A DNA stretch of 44,364 nt from an uncultured Pseudomonadota bacterium (GTDB lineage: Bacteria > Pseudomonadota > Gammaproteobacteria > Methylococcales > Methylomonadaceae), in the NCBI GenBank assembly GCA_903928965.1, contig CAIYSZ010000089.1, forward strand, positions 1 to 44,364, in the 5' to 3' direction. The position numbers and the translations under genes are program-made. The notes beneath the pieces were generated by a model. That model made no database searches, had not been told where the DNA came from, and saw only the letters and a list, made by a program, of their open reading frames with translations. Below, piece after piece: positions 1 to 8,714 of the stretch (position 1 is its first letter; each line of letters opens with the position of its first letter).

Positions 1-77
1 ATTGCCATTGCGTAAATAGAAATAAATTCACATTCATGTATAATTAAATTGTCATCACAATAGAATATGGGACACCA

Positions 78-1487
78 ATGAAGCAACCTATTGCACGCCA
101 ACTATTCAAATTACTTGCGCTAAGCATTACCCTGTGTAGTTGTGAACATGCTGGTAACAGTAATGTAGCCAATAAAAGTATTAACTTTCCAAATTTTGGA
201 AGTTCGGATATCCCTAAACCAAGAGAAAGCGCCGATACCCGGAATTTTCTTGAATCCTTAGGCGTGTGCGCTCATGTGTCGCGGCCAAACACGCCTTACG
301 AAAACCTTCAAGCCGTTAGACAAGAGTTACAGTATTTAAAGATAAAATTAATTCGGGACGACATGTTTTCCGCGTCCCTTGACAAGCAATTAAAAACAAT
401 ACAAACATTGGCGCAAGACGGGATAAAATTCGATATTATATTTAGCCCGAAGCATGTACCCGACCCATCTGAATTTACCAATTATTTTATTAAGTTATCG
501 CCCTTTCTAAAGTACATAGAAGGTCCGAACGAAGTTGATAACGTGCATAAAAAAATGGATTTCGAGACCGAAGCCAAACCGATTTTTCAACAGAATATTG
601 ATTATCAGCGCAAACTATACGATACAGTAAAATCGCTCCCGCAATTGAATAAAATACCTGTATTGGTTTTTACTTCCGTCTATGGTCATTATAATGAAAA
701 TGTCCGTTCTCTCATTGAAAATAAAATCTATGAAGATCGTAGACCGATAGCCGACTTTGATAACGTACATTCATATGACTTATGGGGTGAAGGCGCCCAA
801 AGTCAACGCAATACACCTTTCTGCTGCTCTCACCTGCCTAATTTACGAACCGTTATCACTGAAACCGGATACAGCAATATTACTTATTCCGATGGCAACA
901 ATGGGTCAAAAATGGGCGTGACGCCTGAACCCGCCGCAAAGCTGTTGCTTAACTCTATTTTTTTCCGTTACCGGCAGGGCGTTCATTCCATTTTTATTTA
1001 TGAACTTCTTGATAACGCGCCCGATCCGGACAACTTGGACAAAGAAAAACACTTCGGGCTTTTCGACCTCAACAACGCCCCTAAACCAGCCGCGATTGCT
1101 TTACACAATCTAAGAAGCATCTTATACGCATCTCTAACCGATGCGCCGGCATCCGACAACGAGGCGGCATCTTTAAACTTAAAAATCACTGAATCCAATA
1201 ATAGTCCTGAATACGCATATAGCAAGCATCACCTCTTATTACATAGCAGTCCAAAAACCCATTTCCTGGCGTTATGGGCTGATGGCAAGGTATGGGACTT
1301 TAACCAGCATCAACCGTTTAACTTAAACGCATCCAATAAAATCAGCATAGAACTACCCACCAACGCCAATCGCATTTCGATATACAATCCATTGATAGGA
1401 GAGACGCCTATCAGTTCCGTTGCAAATACCAACAAAATAGTTGCCGAAACAATTGATGCGCCCATTTTAGTTAAAATCGAATTATGA
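78..1487 (+). CDS. Lipoprotein, TIM-barrel glycoside hydrolase-like
   Basis: This 469-residue protein has a lipoprotein-type signal peptide (hydrophobic residues 10-19, then L-C-S-C with Cys22 as the likely lipidated residue), so it should sit in the cell envelope. The body resembles clan GH-A glycoside hydrolases. EGPNE at 148-152 fits the strand-4 Asn-Glu acid/base, and ITETGYS at 260-266 puts a candidate nucleophile at Glu262. HSYDLWGEG at 231-239 and the YELLDN segment fit other barrel strands. The last ~100 residues look like a small beta domain, as in GH39/GH30-type enzymes. The substrate cannot be read from sequence; a role in trimming or releasing exopolysaccharide is an inference from the EPS export operon elsewhere in the window. 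The ATG at 78 follows an in-frame hydrophobic signal directly, which supports the start. It is monocistronic and convergent with the next gene. Confidence 0.7.
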   Translation: MKQPIARQLFKLLALSITLCSCEHAGNSNVANKSINFPNFGSSDIPKPRESADTRNFLESLGVCAHVSRPNTPYENLQAVRQELQYLKIKLIRDDMFSASLDKQLKTIQTLAQDGIKFDIIFSPKHVPDPSEFTNYFIKLSPFLKYIEGPNEVDNVHKKMDFETEAKPIFQQNIDYQRKLYDTVKSLPQLNKIPVLVFTSVYGHYNENVRSLIENKIYEDRRPIADFDNVHSYDLWGEGAQSQRNTPFCCSHLPNLRTVITETGYSNITYSDGNNGSKMGVTPEPAAKLLLNSIFFRYRQGVHSIFIYELLDNAPDPDNLDKEKHFGLFDLNNAPKPAAIALHNLRSILYASLTDAPASDNEAASLNLKITESNNSPEYAYSKHHLLLHSSPKTHFLALWADGKVWDFNQHQPFNLNASNKISIELPTNANRISIYNPLIGETPISSVANTNKIVAETIDAPILVKIEL

Positions 1488-1557
1488 TCTTTTTTCGATT
1501 CTAATCGATAATATAGGGTCTTGTAAACACAAGACCCTCTACATTCCATTAATATAG

Positions 1558-2073
1558 TCATTCCTGTCGGTGTCCCGTACCGTCGGCAATCCTATCCATC
1601 ACGGCAAACAACACGCCGGATATGATTAACACCATATGAATACCCACTTTCCACGCCAATTCGGTTTGAGTGTGCGCGCTGATATTCACAAACACCTTTA
1701 ACAACTCAATCGCTGAAATCGCCACAATAGAGGCAATCAGTTTGACCTTAAGTCCGGAGAAATCCACCTTACCCATCCACTCCGGTCTATCCTGGTGATC
1801 GGCGGTATCGATTTTTGAAACAAAATTCTCGTAGCCGCTGAAAATGATCATCAATAACAAATTGGAAACCAGCGACATGTCGACCAAGGTCAAAATAGAT
1901 AGGATCAACTCGCTTTCCGTCATGCTGATGACATGCACCACTGTTTCAGCAAACACCGTCATGAACTTGATCAGCAATAACACGATGGAGCCGACCAGGC
2001 AAATATAGAACGGCGCCAGCAACCAGCGGGAATTAAACATCAGGGTTTCTAGAAAATGTTCAATGTTCTTCAT
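1558..2073 (-). CDS. yqhA: UPF0114 (YqhA) family membrane protein
   Basis: The 171-residue protein matches the UPF0114/YqhA family in length and pattern: NSRWLLAPFYICL near residue 14, TLVDMSLVSNLLLMIIFSGYENFVS in the middle, and WMGKVDFSGLKVKL before the third membrane segment. I see about four hydrophobic segments (roughly 15-40, 55-80, 108-130 and 138-160), so it is an inner-membrane protein. The family has no firmly assigned biochemical role. The coding strand faces the glycoside hydrolase gene, with 70 bases between the two stop codons. No strong ribosome binding site precedes the ATG at 2073; the start is chosen by the family N-terminus (an amphipathic helix ending in Asn-Ser-Arg-Trp). 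Confidence 0.88.
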   Translation of the reverse strand: MKNIEHFLETLMFNSRWLLAPFYICLVGSIVLLLIKFMTVFAETVVHVISMTESELILSILTLVDMSLVSNLLLMIIFSGYENFVSKIDTADHQDRPEWMGKVDFSGLKVKLIASIVAISAIELLKVFVNISAHTQTELAWKVGIHMVLIISGVLFAVMDRIADGTGHRQE

Positions 2074-2688
2074 AGGGTCAATGATAATCTACAATCGGCG
2101 GGATGATGGAAAGTGAGCGCTTCGCGCGTGGCTAAAGTATGACATGAATCGAGGTTAACGTATCCGCCGGCATCCAAAATTTTCAGCTCCCGATGAATAA
2201 GCGCACCCTGACCTATGTTTACGGCAACAATAGCCGCACAGCTAATGCGTAGACTAAAATACAAATCTTAATTGACATAATTTATAATTTTTATCAAACA
2301 GTTAGCCATAACTTACTCCCAAGGCGTCCGTAAAAACAAATGTTAAGAATTATGCTCAATGATTCATATTCTCATTCTCAATTTCTGATATTTAATAAAT
2401 ACAAAATTCATTTGACTTTTTATAATCACATGATAGACTGCCTTCAGATTTGTGAGGCAATCCATCTTAATACAACCGACGGGCCTTTGCCTCTTCTTAT
2501 AAAATTCTCATGTATCCCAACCGTCTCGGAAATTCACAATTCCAAGCTGGGTATTAATGCGCGGATAACAAACTGATCGGGTAGCCTTGCGGGTTATATT
2601 CATTAACCTCACAAACAGATTTATTATTTTAATTCAAGCGGTTAGTCTTCATTCAACAACTTTAGCCTTTGAAAAACCGGGGAATACA
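2074..2688. other. Long intergenic stretch, no supported gene
   Basis: These 615 bases separate yqhA from the PEP-CTERM gene, which diverge from each other. The stretch is AT-rich around 2260-2420. Two short open frames exist (2070-2264 minus, 2340-2576 plus) but neither has a recognisable family, a convincing ribosome site or composition like the neighbours. A TTGACA hexamer occurs at 2272-2277, but no correctly spaced -10 box goes with it. The stretch probably holds the promoters of the two flanking genes; I cannot locate them with confidence. Confidence 0.4.
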
Positions 2689-3462
2689 ATGAAACCATTT
2701 AAACTTCTTTCTAGCTCGGTCCACGGAATTGCCATCGCGATGTCCTTGTCCGGTTCCGCCAATGCCGACAGCTTGGTTGACAATACCTTAGCTACTTGGA
2801 AGATACTCAACAACGGCAACATCCAAACCTGGTCCAGCTACAACCAATACGAGCAAAAAGGCATGGGATCGCCGCTGGGGTCGCTCACCCTGCCGCCGCC
2901 GCCGGCTCAAACCAGCAATAGCCAAATTATGGACGCCTGGGACATTAACGACGTCAATTGCAACGGATTAATTGATTGCCATTCGTCAAATTCCGGCGCC
3001 TCCACCACCGCCAACGTCGTGGCGGGACAGACCTATACCTTAAGCTTTTATGAGGCGGCCGTGGATCGCTACTACTATGGCCCGGTTCCCACCATTAAAG
3101 ACACTTGGGCGTCAGGCGCTAAAATAGGTTGGGACGTCACCCTCGGCGGCCAATCCATCACCACGCACGAACAATCCGGCATTCAAACCCCGGCGCCTGC
3201 CATGTTGACCGGCTGGACCTATGAAAGCATAACCTTCGTCGCCAGCGCTACCGGCTCTGAAGTCCTGCAATTCATTGGCGACTCCACCCCGGCCGTTTTG
3301 CCTGAGCCCGTGATTGATCTGGCCTGCGTCAATCTGGTATCCGGCTCGGCCGGAGCCGACAGCTGCATCCTGGCCTCGGTGCCTGAACCCGGCATGATCT
3401 GGATGTTGCTCACCGGCCTAACCGGATTGGCTGTCGCCAATCGCCGTGCGCGCAAATCTTAA
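2689..3462 (+). CDS. PEP-CTERM sorting domain protein
   Basis: This is a secreted protein of 257 residues with an N-terminal signal peptide (MKPFKLL start, hydrophobic to about residue 20, likely cut after the SANA segment) and a classic C-terminal PEP-CTERM tripartite signal. VPEPG lies at 231-235, followed by a hydrophobic helix (MIWMLLTGLTGLAVA) and a basic RRARK tail. Such proteins are processed by exosortase in bacteria that also make an exopolysaccharide. The middle is a probable beta-sandwich carbohydrate- or matrix-type domain (residues ~30-225) that I cannot place. The longer open frame begins at a TTG at 2587, but the ATG at 2689 has a GGGGAA ribosome site just upstream and starts directly with the signal peptide, so I use it. 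The EPS export operon at 35.2 kb is the natural partner system; no exosortase gene is in view. Confidence 0.88.
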   Translation: MKPFKLLSSSVHGIAIAMSLSGSANADSLVDNTLATWKILNNGNIQTWSSYNQYEQKGMGSPLGSLTLPPPPAQTSNSQIMDAWDINDVNCNGLIDCHSSNSGASTTANVVAGQTYTLSFYEAAVDRYYYGPVPTIKDTWASGAKIGWDVTLGGQSITTHEQSGIQTPAPAMLTGWTYESITFVASATGSEVLQFIGDSTPAVLPEPVIDLACVNLVSGSAGADSCILASVPEPGMIWMLLTGLTGLAVANRRARKS

Positions 3463-3530
3463 ACTAAGCGCAATAAACCTACCAGCGCCAAACCTATCGG
3501 TCGAAAGCCGGTAAACATCAATATCGACTA

Positions 3531-3563
3531 AAGGCGGCAATGTCACACCTTGCCGCCTTTTTT
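3531..3563 (+). terminator. Rho-independent terminator of the PEP-CTERM gene
   Basis: A perfect 10-base stem (AAGGCGGCAA / TTGCCGCCTT) encloses a 9-base loop and is followed directly by a run of T. It lies 68 bases after the PEP-CTERM stop codon in the right orientation, so it very likely ends that transcript. Confidence 0.92.
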
Positions 3564-3904
3564 GCGGCCGGTTGTTATAAACAACCCGCAAAAAAGATTA
3601 CCCCTCACGCTACGGATTGAGAGCTATTAACAGTTTATAGACTTCCCTACCCGCGAGTGCAGCCCCGACAAACAGGTAAGCGCTACGCAGGAAGTTCATT
3701 CGCAATCAGTGCATTGTGAATCAATGACTTGTACTGTCCAAGTAATGCAAACGGACTTTCGGCTGTTAACTTATTGCTGTAAAATAACTCAATAACGGCT
3801 AAGCGCTTATGCCTAATAAATCAGGCATTGCATTGCGATAAGCGATTGATTTTTAACGACACGAATACCAGAAAACTTATGCATGAGTAATCAATCAATT
3901 CACA
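3564..3904. other. Intergenic stretch without a gene
   Basis: About 340 bases between the PEP-CTERM terminator and the fatty acid hydroxylase gene. It is moderately AT-rich, has no open frame of note and should hold the hydroxylase promoter. I see no clear repeat or operator in it. Confidence 0.4.
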
Positions 3905-4810
3905 ATGCCGTCCGAACAACTGATTATTAATCAATGGCTACACTTACTGGCGGGCCTGAACCACAAGGCGCTGTCGCTTTGCGCTTGGTTACTGATCGCG
4001 TTTTGCAGCATAGCCCCGCTGGAAAAGCTGTTTACGCTACGCCGGCAACGGATATTCCGCAAGGATTTCATACCTGATCTATGGTATTTTTTCTTTAACG
4101 GCTTATTCCCGGCTTTTTTATTGGTCGTCATCAACGACCTGGTCATTTTCGGCTTTCAGGCCATATTGCCGGCGCAATGGTTTACTTGGGTGCAAAGTAC
4201 GCCGCTTGGATTCCGTATCGCCGCCATCCTGTTGGCCAGCGATCTGGGTTTTTACTGGGCGCATCGCTGGATGCACGAAAACCCGTTTCTCTGGCGCTTT
4301 CATTGCATACATCATTGTCCGACGCAAGTCGATTGGCTAGTCGCCACCCGAGCGCATCCATTGGAAATCGTGTATTTACGAACATTCAGTTTTATCCCGA
4401 TGTTCGCCCTGGGCTTGGTGGACGTATCCGCCGGTAAAAGCGAAACCTATACCTTGCTGCTCGTCGTCATCAATACTTTTTGGGGCATATTTATCCACGC
4501 CAACGTCAATTTACGCTTCGGCTGGCTGGAAGGCGTCATCGCCACCCCGCACTTCCACCACTGGCACCACGCCAACGATAATCCGACGGTGATCAACAAA
4601 AACTACGCGGCGCTATTCCCTATCTATGATCGCTTGTTCGGCACACTATATCAGCCAAAAAAAATCTATCCAACGAAATATGGCATCAGCACCTACTTTC
4701 CGGACGGATTTTTAAGTCAATTGATCTATCCGCTGGTCTGGTTGTTTCACCGCCCCAAGAGCCCTAGCTCCCCAGCCTCGCGTCAAGAACCCGAACAATT
4801 TGAAGAGTAA
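3905..4810 (+). CDS. Sterol desaturase / fatty acid hydroxylase family protein
   Basis: The 301-residue membrane protein carries the di-iron histidine boxes of the fatty acid hydroxylase superfamily (PF04116): HRWMH at 120-124, HCIHH at 133-137 and HFHHWHH at 216-222, with His151 and His198 between them. Hydrophobic segments lie near 22-38, 60-85, 103-118 and 160-195. Members oxidise C-H bonds of membrane lipids or sterols using O2 and a bound di-iron centre; the histidines face the cytoplasm. All expected ligands are present, so it should be active. The exact substrate is not visible; sterol, hopanoid or fatty-acyl hydroxylation are all possible. The ATG at 3905 is the first in-frame start, but its ribosome site is weak. 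It converges with rsmJ. Confidence 0.85.
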   Translation: MPSEQLIINQWLHLLAGLNHKALSLCAWLLIAFCSIAPLEKLFTLRRQRIFRKDFIPDLWYFFFNGLFPAFLLVVINDLVIFGFQAILPAQWFTWVQSTPLGFRIAAILLASDLGFYWAHRWMHENPFLWRFHCIHHCPTQVDWLVATRAHPLEIVYLRTFSFIPMFALGLVDVSAGKSETYTLLLVVINTFWGIFIHANVNLRFGWLEGVIATPHFHHWHHANDNPTVINKNYAALFPIYDRLFGTLYQPKKIYPTKYGISTYFPDGFLSQLIYPLVWLFHRPKSPSSPASRQEPEQFEE

Positions 4811-4981
4811 ATTTCCTCATAACGCTAATCTACATGCCATTAACGCCACAACGGCTTTGGCCTTAAGTATAAGCTTTATTGTTTGGGCTACTCAGATCAA
4901 GACAAGATGCACACGTCCAAGGCCGGCGGGTTACCGACCACTCAATAACTAGCGCGATTGTCTCAACTTGAGCCAGCAAAC

Positions 4982-5740
4982 TCACTTCAAATAAACATCA
5001 AACCGCAACAACTTACCCTGAAAACTCGCACTCGGCTTGCCGCCCAGGGGCGCGGCGTAATCCGGGCATTTAACCACCACCCTTTTCCCGGCCGCCGCCC
5101 AAGCGGCGGCGAACAATTGCTCGCGGTCCAGGTCGTCGCCCAAAATATCGCGCAAAACATGCATGGATTTTTTCGCCAGCGCCGATTTTTTACGCTTGGG
5201 GGGAAACATCGGGTCCAGGTACACGCACTCCGCTTGCCCGGCCAGATCGCTCAGCAAACTAATGGCATCGCCGGCCAATAGCGCCGGCGCTTGAATCGCG
5301 CGCTGTTTTACCCAATCTTTTTCGCTCAAACGGCGCAAGCCATCCTCTATCAAGGCCGCCATGACCGGCGAACGCTCAATCAACGTCACCTGATAACCCA
5401 TGCGGAACAAGGCCAGGCCGTCTTGCGCCCAGCCGGCGGTGGCGTCGATGATGGCGTGGGTTTTCCTGCCCACCGCTTGCGCGATCAGATCTTTTTTCGG
5501 CGCGGGATAGGAATGCTGCTCGCCGGGGCGCGGGTCTACCTCCACGCATAAGCCGCCTAGTTTAATAGCAGCGGCATCAAGCAACTTCAAACAGCCGTCC
5601 CGATAGCACAGCGCAAACCGCGGCCAGCAGGAACCCTCCGCGCCGGTCAAAAGCGGCGCGCCCAAACGCTCGGCCAAGGCGCGGCTGGCTTCCAGCCGCT
5701 CCGGTTCCGCGCAATAAACCGCTAAATCAAACCCGCTCAA
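4982..5740 (-). CDS. rsmJ: 16S rRNA (guanine1516-N2)-methyltransferase
   Basis: The 252-residue protein has the RsmJ signature: SAM-binding motif I IIDATAGWAQDGL (97-109), acidic IERSP after strand 2, and the catalytic DPMFPPKRK at 176-184. RsmJ methylates N2 of G1516 in 16S rRNA. Length and domain order match the family. Its ATG (5738-5740) overlaps the sufU stop as ATGA, so it is the last gene of the SUF operon and probably translationally coupled to sufU. That location is unusual for an rRNA methyltransferase and may simply give it the SUF promoter. Confidence 0.92.
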   Translation of the reverse strand: MSGFDLAVYCAEPERLEASRALAERLGAPLLTGAEGSCWPRFALCYRDGCLKLLDAAAIKLGGLCVEVDPRPGEQHSYPAPKKDLIAQAVGRKTHAIIDATAGWAQDGLALFRMGYQVTLIERSPVMAALIEDGLRRLSEKDWVKQRAIQAPALLAGDAISLLSDLAGQAECVYLDPMFPPKRKKSALAKKSMHVLRDILGDDLDREQLFAAAWAAAGKRVVVKCPDYAAPLGGKPSASFQGKLLRFDVYLK

Positions 5741-6192
5741 TCTTCCGTGGAAACCGCGGTTTGCCGGTTATGCAGCGCGGCATCCAGAGTATGCCAAGCC
5801 AGGGTGGCGCACTTCACCCGCGCCGGATAGTCACGCACCCCGGCCAACACCGCCAACTTGCCCAGAGCTTCCAAATTCAATTCCACGCTTTGGCCGGTGG
5901 TAATTTGATGAAACAAGTCAAACAATTCCTCCGTTTCCGCCACGCTTTTGCCCTTGATAATTTCCGTCATCAACGACACCGACGCGGTGGAAATGGCGCA
6001 ACCTTCGCCTTGAAAACTAGCATCGCTAATCGTGTCGCCGTCAAGCTTCACATATAACGTCAAGCGGTCGCCGCACAAGGGATTATGCCCTTCCACCCGG
6101 CGCGTGGCGTCCTCCATGACTCTAAAATTCCTAGGGTTCCGATTATGATCGAAAATCACCTCTTGGTACAAATCGCGCAACTCATCAAACAT
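5737..6192 (-). CDS. sufU: SufU iron-sulfur assembly scaffold/sulfur acceptor
   Basis: This 151-residue protein belongs to the IscU/SufU fold family. Three conserved cysteines are present: Cys40 in NPLCGD (with Asp42), Cys65 in GEGCAIS and Cys128 in RVKCATL. The 63-residue gap between the second and third cysteine is about 20 longer than in IscU, and matches SufU. The HC motif of IscU is replaced by the KCATL form, also SufU-like. In known systems SufU accepts sulfur from SufS, with Zn bound at the cysteines. It directly follows sufS (adjacent stop and start), consistent with their partnership, and no sufE is in the operon. Confidence 0.93.
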   Translation of the reverse strand: MFDELRDLYQEVIFDHNRNPRNFRVMEDATRRVEGHNPLCGDRLTLYVKLDGDTISDASFQGEGCAISTASVSLMTEIIKGKSVAETEELFDLFHQITTGQSVELNLEALGKLAVLAGVRDYPARVKCATLAWHTLDAALHNRQTAVSTED

Positions 6193-7416
6193 CTAAGCAA
6201 ACACCTTTATCAGCGATTTAACGCCATTCATTAAATAATCCACTTCCTGATGAGTATTGTACATTGCAAACGAAGCGCGCGCCGTGGCCGGCACGCAAAA
6301 AAACTCCATCACCGGCATGGCGCAATGATGGCCGGCGCGCACTGCGATACCCAGATTATCCAGCAGGGTGCCGATATCGTGCGGATGGATTTTATGCAAG
6401 GTAAACGACAAAATGCCGCCTTTATGCGCCGCCTCGCCGATGATGCGCAATTCCGGAATTCCGCGCGCCAACTCAGTAGCGTACGCCAGCAAATCCGCCT
6501 CGTGGGCGGCGATAGCCGCCAGCCCCACGCCTTGCACATATTGAATCGCCGCGCCCAAGCCTATCACTTCGGCTATCGCCGGCGTGCCGGCCTCAAACTT
6601 ATGCGGCAAACCGGCATACTCCGTGCCGCTGAAACTGACCTTGCGGATCATGTCGCCGCCGCCTTGATACGGCGGCATCGCCTCCAACCAGGCCTGCTTG
6701 CCGTACAACACGCCCACCCCGGATGGACCGTACACCTTATGCCCGGAAAACACGTAAAACTCGCAATCCAGGTCTTGCACGTCCACGGCCAGATGCGGCG
6801 CGGCCTGCGCGCCGTCCACCAGCACCGGAATATTCAACGCGTGCGCGGCGGCTATCAATGGCTTCACCGGATTGATAGTGCCCAAGGCATTCGACATATG
6901 CGACAGCGCCAATAATTTGACCTTAGGCGTTAACAGCGGATAAAACGCTTCCAAGATAAGTTCGCCTTGCAAATTCATCGGCGCCACTTTAAGCGCCGCG
7001 CCGGTTTGCTGACATACCATCTGCCAAGGCACGATGTTGGCGTGATGCTCCATCGCCGTGATCAAAATCTCATCGCCGGGTTGCAGCAATGGCCGGGCAT
7101 AACTTTGCGCCACCAAATTAATCGCCTCGGTGGCGCCGCGCACGAATATAATCTCCTTCACACTCTCGGCGTTCAAAAACCCGCGCGCGATTTCGCGCGC
7201 TGCTTCAAACCGCTCCGTGGCGCGCATGGACAAGGTATGCACGCCGCGATGGATATTCGCATATTCATGCGCGTATACATGAGTCAGAGTATCGATCACC
7301 ACTTGCGGCTTCTGGCAACTGGCGGCGTTATCCAAATAGACTAACGGCCTGTCGCGGATTTTATCGGCCAAAATCGGAAAATCGGCGCGGATTTGCATTA
7401 CCGGAAAATTGCTCAT
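6193..7416 (-). CDS. sufS: Cysteine desulfurase SufS
   Basis: A PLP-dependent group II cysteine desulfurase that removes sulfur from L-cysteine as a persulfide. In the 407-residue form starting at 7416, FSGHKVYGP gives the PLP lysine Lys227 and RAGHHCAMP gives the persulfide-forming Cys365; both agree with E. coli SufS numbering within one residue. The frame stays open to 7473 in front of this, but the ATG at 7416 overlaps the sufD stop as ATGA and starts with MSNFP, as expected for the family, so I prefer it. It hands sulfur to SufU encoded just downstream. Confidence 0.94.
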   Translation of the reverse strand: MSNFPVMQIRADFPILADKIRDRPLVYLDNAASCQKPQVVIDTLTHVYAHEYANIHRGVHTLSMRATERFEAAREIARGFLNAESVKEIIFVRGATEAINLVAQSYARPLLQPGDEILITAMEHHANIVPWQMVCQQTGAALKVAPMNLQGELILEAFYPLLTPKVKLLALSHMSNALGTINPVKPLIAAAHALNIPVLVDGAQAAPHLAVDVQDLDCEFYVFSGHKVYGPSGVGVLYGKQAWLEAMPPYQGGGDMIRKVSFSGTEYAGLPHKFEAGTPAIAEVIGLGAAIQYVQGVGLAAIAAHEADLLAYATELARGIPELRIIGEAAHKGGILSFTLHKIHPHDIGTLLDNLGIAVRAGHHCAMPVMEFFCVPATARASFAMYNTHQEVDYLMNGVKSLIKVFA

Positions 7417-8714
7417 AACCTCAAATCCTCCGCCAAAGCAGGGAAGCGCGCCGCCAATCGATCCCGCACCCAAGCGCGCAACGGCTCGGCCTCAATAAAC
7501 GCCAGCATCTCGTTGGCAAAGGCTTGCGTCAACAAATGCCGCGCTTCTTCCCGCCCCAGGCCGCGCGACTGTAAATAAAACAACGACTGCTCGTCCAACT
7601 GCCCCACCGTCAAACCGTGCGAGCACTTAACGTCATCCGCGTAAATCTCCAACTGCGGCTTGCTGTCCACCTCGGCGTCCGCCGACAGCAACAAATTGCG
7701 GTTTTGCATTTGTGAATCGGTTTGCTGCGCCGCCTGCTCCACCAGCACCCGGCCTTGAAACACCCCGCGCGCGCGGCCGTCCATAATGCCTTTATAGTAC
7801 TGGCGGCTGATTCCCGCCGGCTCGCGATGCACTATGCGCGTGAAATTATCCACCTGCCGCACGCCCGCGCCCAAACTCAAACCGTACAAACGGCATCCGG
7901 CGGCTCTCGCCAAATCGCATTGCACGTCGGTGCGCGCCATCTGCCCGCCTAGAGCGAAATTATGCTGCGTCAACGAGCCGCCCTCCGCTATTTGGCAGAA
8001 CAAACCGGCGTAATGCTGCGCCTTGTCGCTTTCAGATTGCAGCTTAATCCATTCCAAGCTAGCGCCGGGGCCAACAAAAGCCTCCGCCGCCGAGGCGGTG
8101 AAATAATCCGGCGTTTGCCCGACAAAAGTCTCCACTATTTGCGCCGAAGCGCCCGCCGCCAGCGCCACCACGTGCCGGGTAGCCGCCAGCGCCTGCGGCG
8201 CGGTCACCACGTGCAAAATCTGCAACGGCCTGTCCAAATGCCCGCCCGCGGCGATTTGCAGCAATAAACCGTCGGTCAGCCAAGCCCCGCCGAAAGCCAA
8301 AATATTATGCGCCTGCTCTCCGCCGGCCCGGCCCAAATAATCCTGCCACGCCGTCAATTCGCGCGGCGAAGCCAAAGTCAAGGCCTGAAAGCTCACCGCG
8401 TCCGGCAAGCCTTGCAGCTCCGACAATTCCAACGAAAACAAACCGTTGACGAACACCGCCCGCCAAGCATCCGGCAGACAATAGGCCGTAATATCCGGCC
8501 GCGCCGGAGCGGCCACCGGCAAATACAAAGCCTTTCTCAGCACGCCCAAATTCGTATAACGCCAATCCTCGTCCCGCGCCGCCGGAAAACCGGCCGCGCT
8601 AAACCGCCGCCAATTGTCCTCGCGCCAAGCTTGCAGCCAAGAATCGGCTTGACCGGGCCATTCCCGGCTCAACACCGGATAAGCCGCTAAATATTCCGCA
8701 TTCGCCATCATCAC
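7413..8714 (-). CDS. sufD: Fe-S assembly scaffold component SufD
   Basis: A 433-residue SufD protein, the partner of SufB in the SufBC2D scaffold complex. N-terminal PSRxWP-type region (residues 10-60, DEDWRYTNLGVLRK) and the beta-helix core typical of SufB/SufD follow, ending in the conserved DDVKCSHGLTVGQLDEQ and SRGLGREEARHLLTQAF segments. SufD lacks ATPase motifs, as expected. The start lies in a run of three ATG codons; the first (8712-8714) overlaps the sufC stop as ATGA. The high GC gives long antisense frames here that are not genes. Confidence 0.94.
   Translation of the reverse strand: MMMANAEYLAAYPVLSREWPGQADSWLQAWREDNWRRFSAAGFPAARDEDWRYTNLGVLRKALYLPVAAPARPDITAYCLPDAWRAVFVNGLFSLELSELQGLPDAVSFQALTLASPRELTAWQDYLGRAGGEQAHNILAFGGAWLTDGLLLQIAAGGHLDRPLQILHVVTAPQALAATRHVVALAAGASAQIVETFVGQTPDYFTASAAEAFVGPGASLEWIKLQSESDKAQHYAGLFCQIAEGGSLTQHNFALGGQMARTDVQCDLARAAGCRLYGLSLGAGVRQVDNFTRIVHREPAGISRQYYKGIMDGRARGVFQGRVLVEQAAQQTDSQMQNRNLLLSADAEVDSKPQLEIYADDVKCSHGLTVGQLDEQSLFYLQSRGLGREEARHLLTQAFANEMLAFIEAEPLRAWVRDRLAARFPALAEDLRL

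Noticed and set aside
2070-2264. 64-residue minus-strand frame ending in ATGA overlap with yqhA
   Set aside because: The overlap is suggestive, but there is no recognisable family, no ribosome site and no support from composition.
2272-2300. TTGACA promoter for the PEP-CTERM gene
   Set aside because: No -10 box at 16-18 bases, and the gene is 400 bases away.
2340-2576. 78-residue plus-strand frame
   Set aside because: AT-rich spacer sequence between divergent genes, no ribosome site and no family resemblance.
5761-6915. Long plus-strand frames opposite sufU and sufS
   Set aside because: They are antisense shadows of GC-rich genes with clear catalytic motifs on the other strand.
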